NCBI RefSeq assembly: GCF_000245015.1
Contig: NZ_JH600070.1
Location: 1,351,284 to 1,415,283 of the forward strand
DNA length: 64,000 bases
DNA from: Beggiatoa alba B18LD
GTDB taxonomy: Bacteria; Pseudomonadota; Gammaproteobacteria; Beggiatoales; Beggiatoaceae
Direction of reading: 5' to 3'
In this document: piece after piece, positions 18,080 to 27,096 of the stretch
Layout of the letters: each line of letters begins with the position of its first letter
Numbering within the stretch: the stretch's first letter is position 1
Program-made: the position numbers and the translations under genes
The notes under the pieces: model-generated
Database searches by the model: none
Told to the model about the DNA's origin: nothing
The model's input: only the letters and a program-made list of their open reading frames with translations

Positions 18080-19765
18080 TTACTCCAGTATTTCTTTGAG
18101 CGGCTTTAAGTAGGGTTCGTAATGTTTCCAACGGGCTAATGAACTTTTATAAACAGGTTGTCGAACTTGCCAATGGCTTGCGGTGCGCACGGTGCGTGTG
18201 GTTTGATGATAGTTTAAGCAGTGTTCATCCCATTCTAAGCCACAAGCAGCAACGAGTTGACGGCTAACGTTTTCTTGATTGGCGAGTAAGTTTTCATAGT
18301 CAACGGTGTGAATCGGGGCTGGGAAGATAGTTTGCCAGTGTTGCATCAGGCGTTGGTAGTCTTGATAGTAATGGGCGATATTCGTTAAGTCATAGGCGTA
18401 GGGATGATTTTTGCTAAAACGTTGAAAGTAAATAGATAAGCAGGTGTCGAAAGGGTCGCGCTGGCAGTGAATAATGGTTGCGTTGGGAAATAGTAAATAA
18501 ATCAAGCCTAAATAAAGGTAGTTAGCGGGGAGTTTGTCTGTAATTTTTTGCGCTTGGGGTTGATAGGCGTGTAAGCGGTGTAACAGGGTATCGGCAAGTT
18601 GTTGGCAGGTGTTGGCAGAAAGGGCGGCAATACAGGCGGGAAAGGTGTTTGTTGTTTTTAATAGCTGAGGTAGTTGTTGCGCGAGTTGGGGTAAGTAGTT
18701 CAATTCGCCCGCGCCGTAAACTAGCGGATGACTGGCAAGAATTTGTTCTACAAGGCTCGTACCTGAGCGCATCATGCCGATAATAAACACAGGGGCAGTG
18801 CTTGGGTTGCCTGTTTGTGTGTGTTGTTGGAAAAAGTCCGCGTTAAATGTTTGAATAATTTCATCTATCCACGCGCTATGTTGTCGGTAATCGTACTGAA
18901 TTGTTTGCTGTTTCAGTTGATTTGTTTGTTGATAATGATGAAAGGCTTGCGGATATTGGTTTAAGTCGTCGTAAATTTTGCCCAGTGCACTGTGTAGATA
19001 TAAACGTGCATTATTATCTAGTTCTTTATTTTCTAATAAATTTTCTATCGCAATTAAATCGGCTGTGTCGTTTGTGGTGAATTTTTTCGCCCGTGCTAAA
19101 TTTTCATAAGCCCGTGCATATTGTGGGTTACAGCGTAAGGCTTGGCGATAGCAGTCGATTGCCGTTTGACTGTTGCCCGAATCCATATAAGCAATGCCTA
19201 AATTATTCCACGCATCGGCATAATTTGGTTGATATTGCACAGCTTTTTGATAACAGGCGATAGCCTCTGCACTGTGGTTATACCGCCAATCTTCTAATAA
19301 ACAAGAGCCGAGTTGATTCCATGCTTGTGCATCTTGGGGCGCGAGTTTAACAAGATGGCGTAAACATTGAGTTGCGCCGTCATAGTCGCCTTGTTTTTCT
19401 AATAAACAAGCGAGATTGTATAACGCATTTAAATGATTCGGTTTATGTCGCAAGGCAGCTCGATAAGCGGTAATCGCTTGCGCAATATTGCCTTGTTCAT
19501 TCAGTAAATTACCCAGATTATTGTGATAAATTGCCTCGTCCGATTTATTGGCAATGGCTTTTTTTAACAGTTTAATTGCTTCGGCGGTTTGACCTTGTTG
19601 ATGTAAAACAAGCCCTAATGCGTGCAGAATTTCAGGATGTTGTGGCGCGTGTTTTAAGGCTTGGCGGAGCGATTTTTCTGCTAAGGCAAATTGCCCTTTT
19701 TGCTGATAGTGGATGGCTTCGTTAAATAGTTGAGCTAATTGAGCTTGTGAGTTAGCAGGTTTCAT
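18080..19765 (-). CDS. TPR-repeat sulfotransferase family protein
   Basis: 561 residues. The first ~250 consist of 34-residue TPR repeats (e.g. HPEILHALGLVLHQQG, AIYHNNLGNLLNEQG, YADAWNNLGIAYMDSG). The C-terminal ~290 are a sulfotransferase domain with the PAPS 5'-phosphosulfate loop (FIIGMMRSGTSLVEQIL) and the 3'-phosphate motif (HCQRDPFDTCLSIYFQRF). It probably transfers sulfate from PAPS to a protein or surface sugar. Substrate unknown. It is followed by patB-like and preceded by a metallo-hydrolase, each within 6 bases, suggesting one operon. Confidence 0.9.
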   Translation of the reverse strand: MKPANSQAQLAQLFNEAIHYQQKGQFALAEKSLRQALKHAPQHPEILHALGLVLHQQGQTAEAIKLLKKAIANKSDEAIYHNNLGNLLNEQGNIAQAITAYRAALRHKPNHLNALYNLACLLEKQGDYDGATQCLRHLVKLAPQDAQAWNQLGSCLLEDWRYNHSAEAIACYQKAVQYQPNYADAWNNLGIAYMDSGNSQTAIDCYRQALRCNPQYARAYENLARAKKFTTNDTADLIAIENLLENKELDNNARLYLHSALGKIYDDLNQYPQAFHHYQQTNQLKQQTIQYDYRQHSAWIDEIIQTFNADFFQQHTQTGNPSTAPVFIIGMMRSGTSLVEQILASHPLVYGAGELNYLPQLAQQLPQLLKTTNTFPACIAALSANTCQQLADTLLHRLHAYQPQAQKITDKLPANYLYLGLIYLLFPNATIIHCQRDPFDTCLSIYFQRFSKNHPYAYDLTNIAHYYQDYQRLMQHWQTIFPAPIHTVDYENLLANQENVSRQLVAACGLEWDEHCLNYHQTTRTVRTASHWQVRQPVYKSSLARWKHYEPYLKPLKEILE

Positions 19766-19768
19766 GGT

Positions 19769-20413
19769 TTAAAGTAGATGTCCATCAACAAAAGGATTTG
19801 TGTCGCGTTCTTCACCAATCGTTGAACTTTCCCCATGCCCAGAAATAAAGGTGACTTCATCGCCTAATGTCCACAACTGCGATTTAATGGAGTGGATTAA
19901 GGTTTTATGATTTCCTTGTGGAAAATCTGTCCGACCAATAGAGCCTTTAAATAACACATCGCCGACAAACGCTATTCTTTTATTTTTATTAAAAAAAATC
20001 ACATGACCTGGTGTATGTCCAGGACAATGACGTACTTCAAGAGACTCATTACCAAACTCAACATAATCCCCATGATTGAGCCAGCGTTGTGGGATAAAAG
20101 GCTCGTGCGGTGGAAAACCAAAAGCGCGGCTTTGCTCTTGTAGTGCGTCTAACCAAAACTTATCTGCTTGATGAGGGCCTAAAATGGGGGCTTTGACGTG
20201 ATGTGATAATTCAACCGCACCGCCTACATGGTCTAAATGTCCATGCGTTAATAAAATGCTTTTGATAGCAATTTGTTGCTTATTAATAACACTTAAAATA
20301 CGTGCAACATCGCCACCAGGGTCGACAACCATGCCCTCTTTGGTTTTTTCACACCAAAGCAAGGAACAATTTTGTAAATAAGGGGTTACTGAAACTGTTG
20401 TATATTGCATCAT
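19769..20413 (-). CDS. MBL-fold metallo-hydrolase, glyoxalase II-like (YcbL type)
   Basis: 214 residues. The metal-binding motif LTHGHLDHVGG (HxHxDH) is followed by the further metal ligands in CPGHTPGHVIFF, FVGDVLF and ISGHGESS. It matches the short glyoxalase II-like YcbL group, which hydrolyses S-lactoylglutathione or other thioesters. It lies 3 bases upstream of the TPR-sulfotransferase gene. Two adjacent ATG codons could serve as the start. Confidence 0.9.
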   Translation of the reverse strand: MMQYTTVSVTPYLQNCSLLWCEKTKEGMVVDPGGDVARILSVINKQQIAIKSILLTHGHLDHVGGAVELSHHVKAPILGPHQADKFWLDALQEQSRAFGFPPHEPFIPQRWLNHGDYVEFGNESLEVRHCPGHTPGHVIFFNKNKRIAFVGDVLFKGSIGRTDFPQGNHKTLIHSIKSQLWTLGDEVTFISGHGESSTIGEERDTNPFVDGHLL

Positions 20414-20727
20414 TAAGCTCTTTCGATAAATTCAAGAAAGCAGATATTACTGAAAATTTTGAAGAACGACACATTTTTTTCTCAATGTTCAAACTGCCTT
20501 AGCGATTTTAACGGTTTATCTTATCTTTATAACAAATCACCTTTTCAAGTTGATAACAGCTTGTTTCCTTGACCCTATTAAATCCACGTGCTATGTAATG
20601 TAACTGCATTGTCAGTTTTTTCTAAACTGCTTTGGTAAGGCATTATTTATATTTATTAATTATTCAACGCTTAAAAGGAGTCGGTTTAGTGATAAATCGA
20701 AGATGAACCGTGACAAGTTCTATTGAA

Positions 20728-21225
20728 ATGTTAAGTCAGTCCATTGTTGTGTTTTCAAAAAACTATCTGCCGATTAGCCAGATTAATATTAAGCGTGCCA
20801 TTACGCTTTTGATTACGGGTAAGGCAGAGCCATTGGATTTTAATCAAGGTAAGGGAATTGCCGTGCATTCACCCACAATGATTCTGATTGTGCCTTACCA
20901 AATTCGTTTAACTGTTACTCCTGTAGAACGCGCATGGCGTGCACCGACATTAAATCGTCGGGAAATCTTACGGCGTGACAAGCATACGTGTCAGTATTGC
21001 GGTAGTACGAAAAACTTGACGATTGACCATGTGATTCCGCGCTCTAAAGGTGGGAAACATGTTTGGGATAACGTTGTTACCGCTTGCGAACGTTGCAATA
21101 ACCGTAAAGGAGATAGAACCCCGTTACAAGCCAATATGATTTTGCAAACCATCCCCCAACAACCCAGTCACCCAGCCCTAAACTTTGCCGCCCAATTTTG
21201 GCGCGAGCATCATCTTGATAATTGA
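20728..21225 (+). CDS. HNH endonuclease
   Basis: About 165 residues. The C-terminal half is a zinc-stabilised HNH domain: CQYCG, then TIDHVIPRSKGG with catalytic His, WDNVVTACERCNNRKG. The N-terminal part (VVFSKNYLPISQINIKRAI, LLITGKAEPLDF) is the usual leader of the small chromosomal HNH group. ATG 20728 is chosen; an in-frame GTG at 20710 is possible, and neither has a clear ribosome site. It is not next to other phage or restriction genes, so its role is uncertain. Confidence 0.88.
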   Translation: MLSQSIVVFSKNYLPISQINIKRAITLLITGKAEPLDFNQGKGIAVHSPTMILIVPYQIRLTVTPVERAWRAPTLNRREILRRDKHTCQYCGSTKNLTIDHVIPRSKGGKHVWDNVVTACERCNNRKGDRTPLQANMILQTIPQQPSHPALNFAAQFWREHHLDN

Positions 21226-21381
21226 TGAACAATTTCTTTAATCGTCTGTTTAGTCTTGTGGGCGAATTTATTCGCCCTATTTTGATATAAATTCAATAAA
21301 AAAAATTGCATGGCAAATGCTTAGTTTTACCTCTAAACTTAGTGAAATGTCTATAAGATATGCCCCCAAGGAGAAGATTTA

Positions 21382-21447
21382 ATGGTTGCAGAGGGCGATA
21401 AATCCGCTTACCCTAACCCTCCGCTAATAATTCGCGTTAAATCATGA
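21382..21447 (+). CDS. Possible 21-residue leader peptide before the globin gene
   Basis: ATG at 21382 is preceded by AAGGAG at a suitable spacing. The frame reads MVAEGDKSAYPNPPLIIRVKS and ends at TGA 21445-21447, 16 bases before the globin start. Good initiation and position suggest a translated leader, but a 21-codon frame can occur by chance and no homologue is known to me. Confidence 0.3.
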   Translation: MVAEGDKSAYPNPPLIIRVKS

Positions 21448-21463
21448 GAGAGGTAAAAATACC

Positions 21464-21937
21464 ATGATAATCAATGATACTTTATCCACCGATGTTAAAG
21501 CCGTTATTAAAAGCAGCGCACCTTTACTGCGTGAATATGGGGAAGCCATTGCCAAACGGACTTACGAAATTTTGTTTGAAAAGTATCCTCAAGTTAAACC
21601 CTTATTTGCTAAAGCCCCGCCTAACCAGCCTCATTTACTTGCCCGTTCCATTATGGCGTTTTGTGAAAATGTGGATAATTTAGTTTTTATTGCGAGTGAC
21701 TTAGAAACGATTAGCCAGCGTCATGTTATTGCTGATGTTCATCCAGGGCATTACACCATGTTTGGACAATCTTTATTGCAGGCTGTGCAAGAAATTTTAG
21801 GCAAAAAAGCGAGTGAAGAAATTATTAGTGCATGGAAAGAGGCTTATTTTTTCTTTGCTGATTTATTAATCGAACGTGAACGTGAGTTATCGACCCGTTG
21901 TTGTAATAAAGAACATGCGAACGTTGTAATGGCATAA
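21464..21937 (+). CDS. Single-domain globin, Vitreoscilla hemoglobin-like
   Basis: 157 residues. The globin fold is recognisable: LREYGEAIAKRTYEILFEKYP, then QVKPLFAKAPPNQP, then the helix F segment ISQRHVIADVHPGHYTMFGQ with the likely proximal His, and helix H ISAWKEAYFFFADLLI. No FAD/NAD reductase domain follows, so it is a single-domain haemoglobin rather than flavohaemoglobin. Related VHb supports respiration at low oxygen or detoxifies NO. The C-terminus ends in an unusual polar tail with two Cys (TRCCNKEH). GAGAGG precedes the ATG. Confidence 0.88.
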   Translation: MIINDTLSTDVKAVIKSSAPLLREYGEAIAKRTYEILFEKYPQVKPLFAKAPPNQPHLLARSIMAFCENVDNLVFIASDLETISQRHVIADVHPGHYTMFGQSLLQAVQEILGKKASEEIISAWKEAYFFFADLLIERERELSTRCCNKEHANVVMA

Positions 21938-22055
21938 GTTTTTACCTAAAATTTTTTACGACTAATCATGTATGTTGTGGAAAACAGGGTGATAGTTTTC
22001 CACATTATATTTTTATAATCTCCGTTGTATTCTCTATTTTTTAATTTGTTAATCC

Positions 22056-23042
22056 ATGTCTCTTCCCCTGCCAGAAACTGAAAAACTCCGCCAATTAGGG
22101 CTTGCCGTGATTCAAACTGAAATGCAAGCCGTCGCCAGTTTAACCACACGAATTAATCAAGCCTTTGTCCAAGCCTGCGAACACTTTTTAAGCTGCCAAG
22201 GGCGTATTGTTGTCATTGGTATGGGTAAATCGGGACATATTGGTAATAAAATTGCGGCAACCTTAGCCAGTACGGGTAGCCCTGCGTTCTTTGTTCATCC
22301 TGGTGAAGCGAGCCATGGCGATTTAGGGATGATTACCGCTAAAGATGTGGTGTTAGCTTTGTCTAATTCGGGGGAAACGGATGAGATTTTAACGATTTTG
22401 CCGTTAATTAAACGCTTAGGTGTGCCACTCATCACGCTAACAGGCAACCCACAGTCGACGTTAGCGAAAAATGCAACGGTTAATATTGATGTTAGTGTTG
22501 AAAAAGAAGCGTGTCCATTGGGACTTGCGCCAACTGCCAGCACAACCGCCGCACTGGTTATGGGTGATGCCTTAGCTGTTGCTTTATTAGAGGCGAAAGG
22601 CTTTACTGCTGAAGATTTTGCTCGCTCGCATCCTGCGGGACGCTTAGGACGGCGTTTATTACTCTTAGTCAGTGATATTATGCACACAGGGGCAGACATT
22701 CCGCGCACCTTGGGAACAGCGAGCATTCGTGATGCATTAGTTGAAATGAGCCGTAAAGGCTTAGGCATGACTGTTGTTTTAGACAATGTGGATAAAGTAT
22801 TAGGCGTATTTACGGATGGGGATTTGCGTCGTGCCTTAGATACACAAATCAATGTCCACACAACCGACGTGCAAACCGTGATGACACGGGGTGGAAAAAC
22901 GGTGAACGCGAACTATTTGGCTGTAGATGCTTTAAATCTGATGCAACAGCATAAAATCACAACATTATTAGTCCTAGACGATGCCAGCAATTTAGTGGGG
23001 GTTTTACACCTTCATGATTTATTAAGAGCAGGCGTTATTTAA
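22056..23042 (+). CDS. kdsD: D-arabinose-5-phosphate isomerase (KdsD/KpsF)
   Basis: 328 residues. The SIS domain (~40-175) contains VVIGMGKSGHIGNKIAATLASTG and ALSNSGETDEI; a pair of CBS domains fills ~205-325 (SDIMHTGADIP, VFTDGDLRRALD, LVGVLHLHDLLRAG). The enzyme makes arabinose-5-phosphate from ribulose-5-phosphate for KDO synthesis of lipopolysaccharide. It ends at a palindromic repeat. waaF, another LPS gene, lies 1.3 kb downstream. Confidence 0.95.
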   Translation: MSLPLPETEKLRQLGLAVIQTEMQAVASLTTRINQAFVQACEHFLSCQGRIVVIGMGKSGHIGNKIAATLASTGSPAFFVHPGEASHGDLGMITAKDVVLALSNSGETDEILTILPLIKRLGVPLITLTGNPQSTLAKNATVNIDVSVEKEACPLGLAPTASTTAALVMGDALAVALLEAKGFTAEDFARSHPAGRLGRRLLLLVSDIMHTGADIPRTLGTASIRDALVEMSRKGLGMTVVLDNVDKVLGVFTDGDLRRALDTQINVHTTDVQTVMTRGGKTVNANYLAVDALNLMQQHKITTLLVLDDASNLVGVLHLHDLLRAGVI

Positions 23043-23106
23043 CCACGAAAGGCACGAAAAACACGAACGAACTTAGTTTTTTTCGTGCTTTTCGTGTTTT
23101 TCGTGG
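23043..23106. repeat. Palindrome of 9-base steps (CCACGAAA family)
   Basis: The left arm steps through CCACGAAAG, GCACGAAAA and ACACGAACG; the right arm TTTCGTGCTTTTCGTG, then TTTTTCGTGG is its approximate reverse complement. It immediately follows the kdsD stop and could act as a terminator-like or mRNA-end structure. The motif is unlike the CTGAATCAG family but shares the 9-base period. Confidence 0.75.
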
Positions 23107-23165
23107 ACATAGAAAAGCGTAAAATAGTCTCATTTTATCCCAAAAATTAACGAGGAGAATTACTC

Positions 23166-24089
23166 ATGTCGATGGCTGACCGTGATGGAGTCATCTGGTT
23201 TGATGGTCAATTAGTACCGTGGCGTGATGCACAAGTTCATGTATTAACACATACTTTACATTATGGTATGGGCGTATTTGAAGGCATTCGTGCGTATAAT
23301 ACCACTGTAGGAACTGCCGTTTTTCGCTTAAAAGAGCATACCCGTCGTTTGTTCGAATCTGCGCATATTTTGGCAATGCCCATGCAGCACGACCAAGAGA
23401 CGATTAATCAAGCTATTTTAGAGGTCGTGCGCGAAAATAAACTCGAATCCGCTTATATCCGTCCTTTATGCTTCTACGGCTCTGAAGGTATGGGCTTACG
23501 GGCAGATAATTTAAAAGTTCACGTTGCCATCGCGGCATGGACATGGGGCGCGTATTTGGGGAAAGATGGCATGGAAAAAGGCATTCGGATTCGTACCTCT
23601 TCCTATACCCGCCATCATATCAATGTCACCATGTGCCGTGCTAAAGCCGTCGGTAACTACATGAATTCTATGCTGGCGTTACAAGAAGCCTTAAGCTGTG
23701 GCTATGATGAAGCACTACTGCTAGATGCACAAGGTTATGTTGCAGAAGGCAGCGGGGAAAATATATTCGTCGTCCGCGATGGTATTATTTACACGCCAGA
23801 TTTAACCTCCGCGCTGAACGGCATTACCCGCGACACCATTTTTACCCTCGCCAGCGAATTGGGTTTAACCATTAAAGAAAAACCCATTACCCGCGATGAA
23901 ATCTATATTGCCGATGAAGCCTTTTTCACAGGCACAGCCGCCGAAGTTACCCCGATTCGTGAACTCGATAACCGTGCGATTGGAGCAGGCAAACGCGGAC
24001 CGATTACCGAAAAATTACAAACCTTATTCTTTGATGTCGTGCATGGTCGTCATGGACAACATAAAGAATGGTTAACCCCTGTTAAATAA
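23166..24089 (+). CDS. ilvE: Branched-chain amino-acid aminotransferase (IlvE)
   Basis: 307 residues, class IV PLP fold. Typical segments: IWFDGQLVPWRDA, HTLHYGMGVFEGIRAY, RPLCFYGSEGMG, the Lys of CRAKAVGNYMNSML, DEALLLDAQGYVAEGSGENIF and FFTGTAAEVTPIRE. It catalyses the last step of valine, isoleucine and leucine synthesis. GAGGAG precedes the ATG. A small zinc-finger gene and waaF follow closely on the same strand. Confidence 0.96.
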   Translation: MSMADRDGVIWFDGQLVPWRDAQVHVLTHTLHYGMGVFEGIRAYNTTVGTAVFRLKEHTRRLFESAHILAMPMQHDQETINQAILEVVRENKLESAYIRPLCFYGSEGMGLRADNLKVHVAIAAWTWGAYLGKDGMEKGIRIRTSSYTRHHINVTMCRAKAVGNYMNSMLALQEALSCGYDEALLLDAQGYVAEGSGENIFVVRDGIIYTPDLTSALNGITRDTIFTLASELGLTIKEKPITRDEIYIADEAFFTGTAAEVTPIRELDNRAIGAGKRGPITEKLQTLFFDVVHGRHGQHKEWLTPVK

Positions 24090-24121
24090 CCTTATTTCAG
24101 ATTTTGACAAAAAAGGATTGT

Positions 24122-24334
24122 ATGATGAGCCGTCATGCGAATGCGACCCCTAACGAAAAAAATGAATATCAAGTAACTGAAAAAGATTTACCCCTACACT
24201 GTCCTACCCCTGAAATGAGTTTGTGGAATTCTCACCCTCGCGTCTTCCTACCCGTTACAGAAACAGGGTCAGCAAAATGTCCCTACTGCGGTGCTGTGTT
24301 TAACTATGTTGGGGAAAAACACGGGCATCACTAA
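24122..24334 (+). CDS. Small zinc-finger (zf-CHCC) protein
   Basis: 70 residues from ATG 24122, which has AAGGA upstream; a longer TTG-initiated frame is less likely. The C-terminus has the CHCC-type zinc motif: HCPTPEM, then HPRVFLPV, then AKCPYCGAVF. Proteins of this short family are often found beside ilvE and LPS heptosyltransferase genes in gammaproteobacteria and resemble the NDUFS6-type zinc fold. Function unknown. It lies 32 bases after ilvE and 12 before waaF. Confidence 0.88.
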   Translation: MMSRHANATPNEKNEYQVTEKDLPLHCPTPEMSLWNSHPRVFLPVTETGSAKCPYCGAVFNYVGEKHGHH

Positions 24335-24346
24335 ACATAATACATA

Positions 24347-25366
24347 ATGCTCGACACCCAAACCGCTTGCCTACTTGTCGCCCCCTCATGGGTTGGCGAC
24401 ATGGTCATGGCACACAGTTTAATACAGGTTTTACAAACCCAAGCCCCTGAACGCGCTATCGATGTGCTTGCGCCACGCTGGAGTGCAGGACTGTTGCAAC
24501 GAATGCCCGAAGTGCGTCAAGTCATCGACTACGATATTGCCCACGGACAATGGGCTTGGCATAGCCGTCAACAAATTGGGCGTAACCTACGCGGACATTA
24601 TCAACAAGCGTTTATTTTGCCAAACTCTTGGAAATCCGCCTTAATTCCTGCTTGGGCAAAAATTCCACAACGCATAGGCTTTTTAGGTGAATGGCGTTAT
24701 GGTTTATTAACCGATGCCCGCCGTAAAGATAAACAACGCTATCCCAAAACGGTTGAACAATTCGTTGCCCTCGCCTTACCCGCAAACACCCCCGCAACAG
24801 ATTACCCCCTGCCACGACTCACCCCACAATCAGCCAGCCCTACATTAACACGTTTAAAGCTCACGCTAGAAAAACCGCTATTAATTCTCTGTGCAGGGGC
24901 TGAATATGGCATTGCTAAACGTTGGTTGCCTGCCTATTTTTCTACAGTGGCTCAGTATTTTATTCAACAAGGGGGACAGGTTTGGCTGTTAGGGTCACAA
25001 AAAGATGCCCCAGTCGGCGCGGAAATTGTAGAAATGACGCAATCAACTGACTGCGTTAATTTATGTGGATTAACAAATTTAGCGGAAGCGGTGGATTTAA
25101 TGGCAGTTGCGCAACAAGTGATTAGTAACGACTCAGGGCTGATGCATGTCGCCGCTGCCTTAGATAAACCCTTAATTGCGCTTTATGGCTCATCCAGTCC
25201 TACCATGACCCCGCCTTTACAGCCACAGGCACAAATTTTATACCTTGCATTACCCTGTAGCCCCTGTTTTAAACGAGTTTGTCCCTTAGGTCACACACAT
25301 TGTTTACAAGATTTAAAGCCAGATATGGTCATTGCCGCGTTGCGCAACACTAACAAAACGCGGTAA
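24347..25366 (+). CDS. waaF: ADP-heptose:LPS heptosyltransferase II
   Basis: 339 residues, GT9 family. It transfers heptose to the inner core of lipopolysaccharide. Recognisable: LLVAPSWVGDMVMAHSLIQVL, ILPNSWKSALIPAWAKIPQRIGF, ICAGAEYGIAKRWLP, and the donor-site DSGLMHVAAALDKPLIALYGSSSP. A C-terminal Cys-rich stretch (LPCSPCFKRVCPLGHTHC) is normal for WaaF. Its last 17 bases overlap the 3' end of the convergent FixJ-type regulator gene. Confidence 0.95.
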   Translation: MLDTQTACLLVAPSWVGDMVMAHSLIQVLQTQAPERAIDVLAPRWSAGLLQRMPEVRQVIDYDIAHGQWAWHSRQQIGRNLRGHYQQAFILPNSWKSALIPAWAKIPQRIGFLGEWRYGLLTDARRKDKQRYPKTVEQFVALALPANTPATDYPLPRLTPQSASPTLTRLKLTLEKPLLILCAGAEYGIAKRWLPAYFSTVAQYFIQQGGQVWLLGSQKDAPVGAEIVEMTQSTDCVNLCGLTNLAEAVDLMAVAQQVISNDSGLMHVAAALDKPLIALYGSSSPTMTPPLQPQAQILYLALPCSPCFKRVCPLGHTHCLQDLKPDMVIAALRNTNKTR

Positions 25367-25970
25367 ACAATTTTAAATCGGTTGTTAAACTCGTTAATGA
25401 ATGCGCTTGCATCTTACGCAAAATATTGGCGCGATGGCGTTCAACTGTTCGACTGCTAATATCCAAAGAATTTGCGACTTCTTTACTGGTGTAGCCTTTG
25501 CACAAATATGGCAAAATTTCGGTTTCACGATGTGTGAGCGTATTTAATAAACGCTCAAGTTGTTGCCGTTTAACAATTTTTTCACGATTAGCAACACAAT
25601 ATTTAAAACACTCATTAACGACAAACAGCAATTTATTTTTATCAACAGGTTTTTCAATAAAATCCATTGCACCTGCACGGATTGCAGAAACAGCAGAAGG
25701 AATATCCCCATGGGCACTCATAATAACGACTGGAATATCAATAGATTTCTCTTTTAGCGTTTTTTGAAAAGCAAGCCCATTACTATTGCTACTTGGCATA
25801 TGAATATCGAGTAACAAACAGCCCATTTTTTCTGTCGCATAACTATTGAGAAAATCATCGGGAGACTCAAGTAATTCCGTCTCAAAACCTGCTTTATTTA
25901 AAAAAAACTTTACTGCTTTACGGATAGGTTTCTCATCGTCAACGACATAAACCACAAAATTAGAAGGCAT
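25350..25970 (-). CDS. FixJ/LuxR-type response regulator
   Basis: 206 residues from ATG 25970, preferred because GAGG precedes it; an ATG six codons upstream is possible. Receiver domain: VVDDEKPIRK, phospho-Asp in LLLDIHMP, VIMSAHGDIPSAVSAIRAG, and Lys in IEKPVDK. The C-terminal LuxR helix-turn-helix reads LTHRETEILPYLCKGYTSKE, then VANSLDISSRTVERHRANI. It belongs to the FixJ/TtrR group. The loop MPSSNSNGLAFQ has a short insertion compared with FixJ. No cognate kinase is adjacent. It overlaps waaF tail to tail. Confidence 0.92.
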   Translation of the reverse strand: MPSNFVVYVVDDEKPIRKAVKFFLNKAGFETELLESPDDFLNSYATEKMGCLLLDIHMPSSNSNGLAFQKTLKEKSIDIPVVIMSAHGDIPSAVSAIRAGAMDFIEKPVDKNKLLFVVNECFKYCVANREKIVKRQQLERLLNTLTHRETEILPYLCKGYTSKEVANSLDISSRTVERHRANILRKMQAHSLTSLTTDLKLFTAFC

Positions 25971-25988
25971 GATGAAAACCTCAAACAA

Positions 25989-26450
25989 TGTTTTCTTTAT
26001 TTAATCCTTACTGCTAGTTATGTGTTTTTATGCTTTTTACGCTTCCTATCATCGCATATTTATTGCCAGTTAAGCTGAATAAACCCCACCTGTTTTAGGG
26101 GTGTATTAGGCTATTTTCCAGTCAATTTCCAGCAAACTAAAAATGCGTTTTCTTCCTGTTTTGTTCAAGTGTTTTTAAAAATATAAATAGCCCACCGTTT
26201 TCATAAGAAAACGAAGCATCGCTAATCAATTTAAACTATTTGAAAAATTGCATGGTATCTATTGCAAATGCTGCTAGGGAAGAACAGGCAAGAACGCCTG
26301 TCAGGTATGAAGTAAAACGGAATAAAAGGCATAAAGTATGCCCAAAAAACCCAAATGTCGGATGAAAAATTTTCCACCATCCTTTCCAAGAGATACGTTA
26401 AAACGTATCTCTATACACAATAAAGGGAAAGTGAAAGAAAGATAACTACA
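25989..26450. other. Intergenic region with three perfect stem-loops
   Basis: No gene was seen in this 462-base gap between two minus-strand genes. Three perfect short hairpins lie close together: ACAGGC/GCCTGT (26284-26301), GGCATA/TATGCC (26328-26342) and an 11-bp arm AGAGATACGTT/AACGTATCTCT with a 2-base loop (26389-26412). None is followed by a clear T-run. The cluster could be a structured transcript end or a small RNA. Confidence 0.45.
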
Positions 26451-27095
26451 TTAAAAGCGGAGAATAACAGACGTAATATTACTAGCAGATAACTGACTAC
26501 GGACTTGATTTAACGTTGCGAGGTCAGTAAAAGGACCCAAACGCACACGATACCAAACCCCTGTATTATCTAGGGTTGCCTCTTCAATGCTGGCAATTAA
26601 TCCTAAATTTGCAAGATGCACCTTTAAGCCCTCCGCCTCGCGTCGGTCTCTAAATGCCCCTGCTTGTAATAAATACGTTCCCGGTGTTTGCACGGCTAAT
26701 GGTGCGCTATCTTCTATTGGAGGCATTTCTGCCTCCGCCACAGGATTATGAGGACTGGGTTGCAGGACAGAAGGCTGTTTTAACACATCATAAAACTCAA
26801 AATGTGTGGGCATGGTTGCCTTATCTGCGGGTTTTTCTGCCGTTTTTGGTTTTTTCTCTTCTGTCTTCTCAGCGATTTTTGCAGTTTCTGTAGATGCCGT
26901 TGCAACAGTTGCATTGCCATCGACGGGCGTTTCTGTTGCATGGGTTGGTGCAGCTTGTGTTAAATAAGGCGCGATTTCCCGTAAATAAACGAGAAAGGAT
27001 AGGAAAATGCCGAGAAGAACGCCCCCTAAAAACCATGCCCAAGGGGGACAAGATTGCACATCCTCACGGCGCAAGCGGCGTTGATTTCCTGCCAC
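26451..27095 (-). CDS. SPOR-domain membrane protein (FtsN-like)
   Basis: 214 residues. A basic cytoplasmic N-terminus (RRLRREDVQSCPPW) precedes one membrane segment (FLGGVLLGIFLSFLVYL), then a low-complexity Thr/Glu/Lys linker (~55-130) and a C-terminal SPOR domain (LLQAGAFRDRREAEGLKVHL, GVWYRVRLGPFTDLATLNQV). SPOR domains bind denuded peptidoglycan at the septum. It sits 1 base after argS, the usual place of FtsN-like genes in gammaproteobacteria. The essential FtsN N-terminal motif cannot be confirmed by eye. Confidence 0.9.
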   Translation of the reverse strand: MAGNQRRLRREDVQSCPPWAWFLGGVLLGIFLSFLVYLREIAPYLTQAAPTHATETPVDGNATVATASTETAKIAEKTEEKKPKTAEKPADKATMPTHFEFYDVLKQPSVLQPSPHNPVAEAEMPPIEDSAPLAVQTPGTYLLQAGAFRDRREAEGLKVHLANLGLIASIEEATLDNTGVWYRVRLGPFTDLATLNQVRSQLSASNITSVILRF

Positions 27096-27096
27096 G

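Noticed and set aside
20710-20727. GTG start for the HNH gene
   Set aside because: No ribosome site, and the family needs only a few residues before VVFSKNY; ATG 20728 preferred, though not proven.
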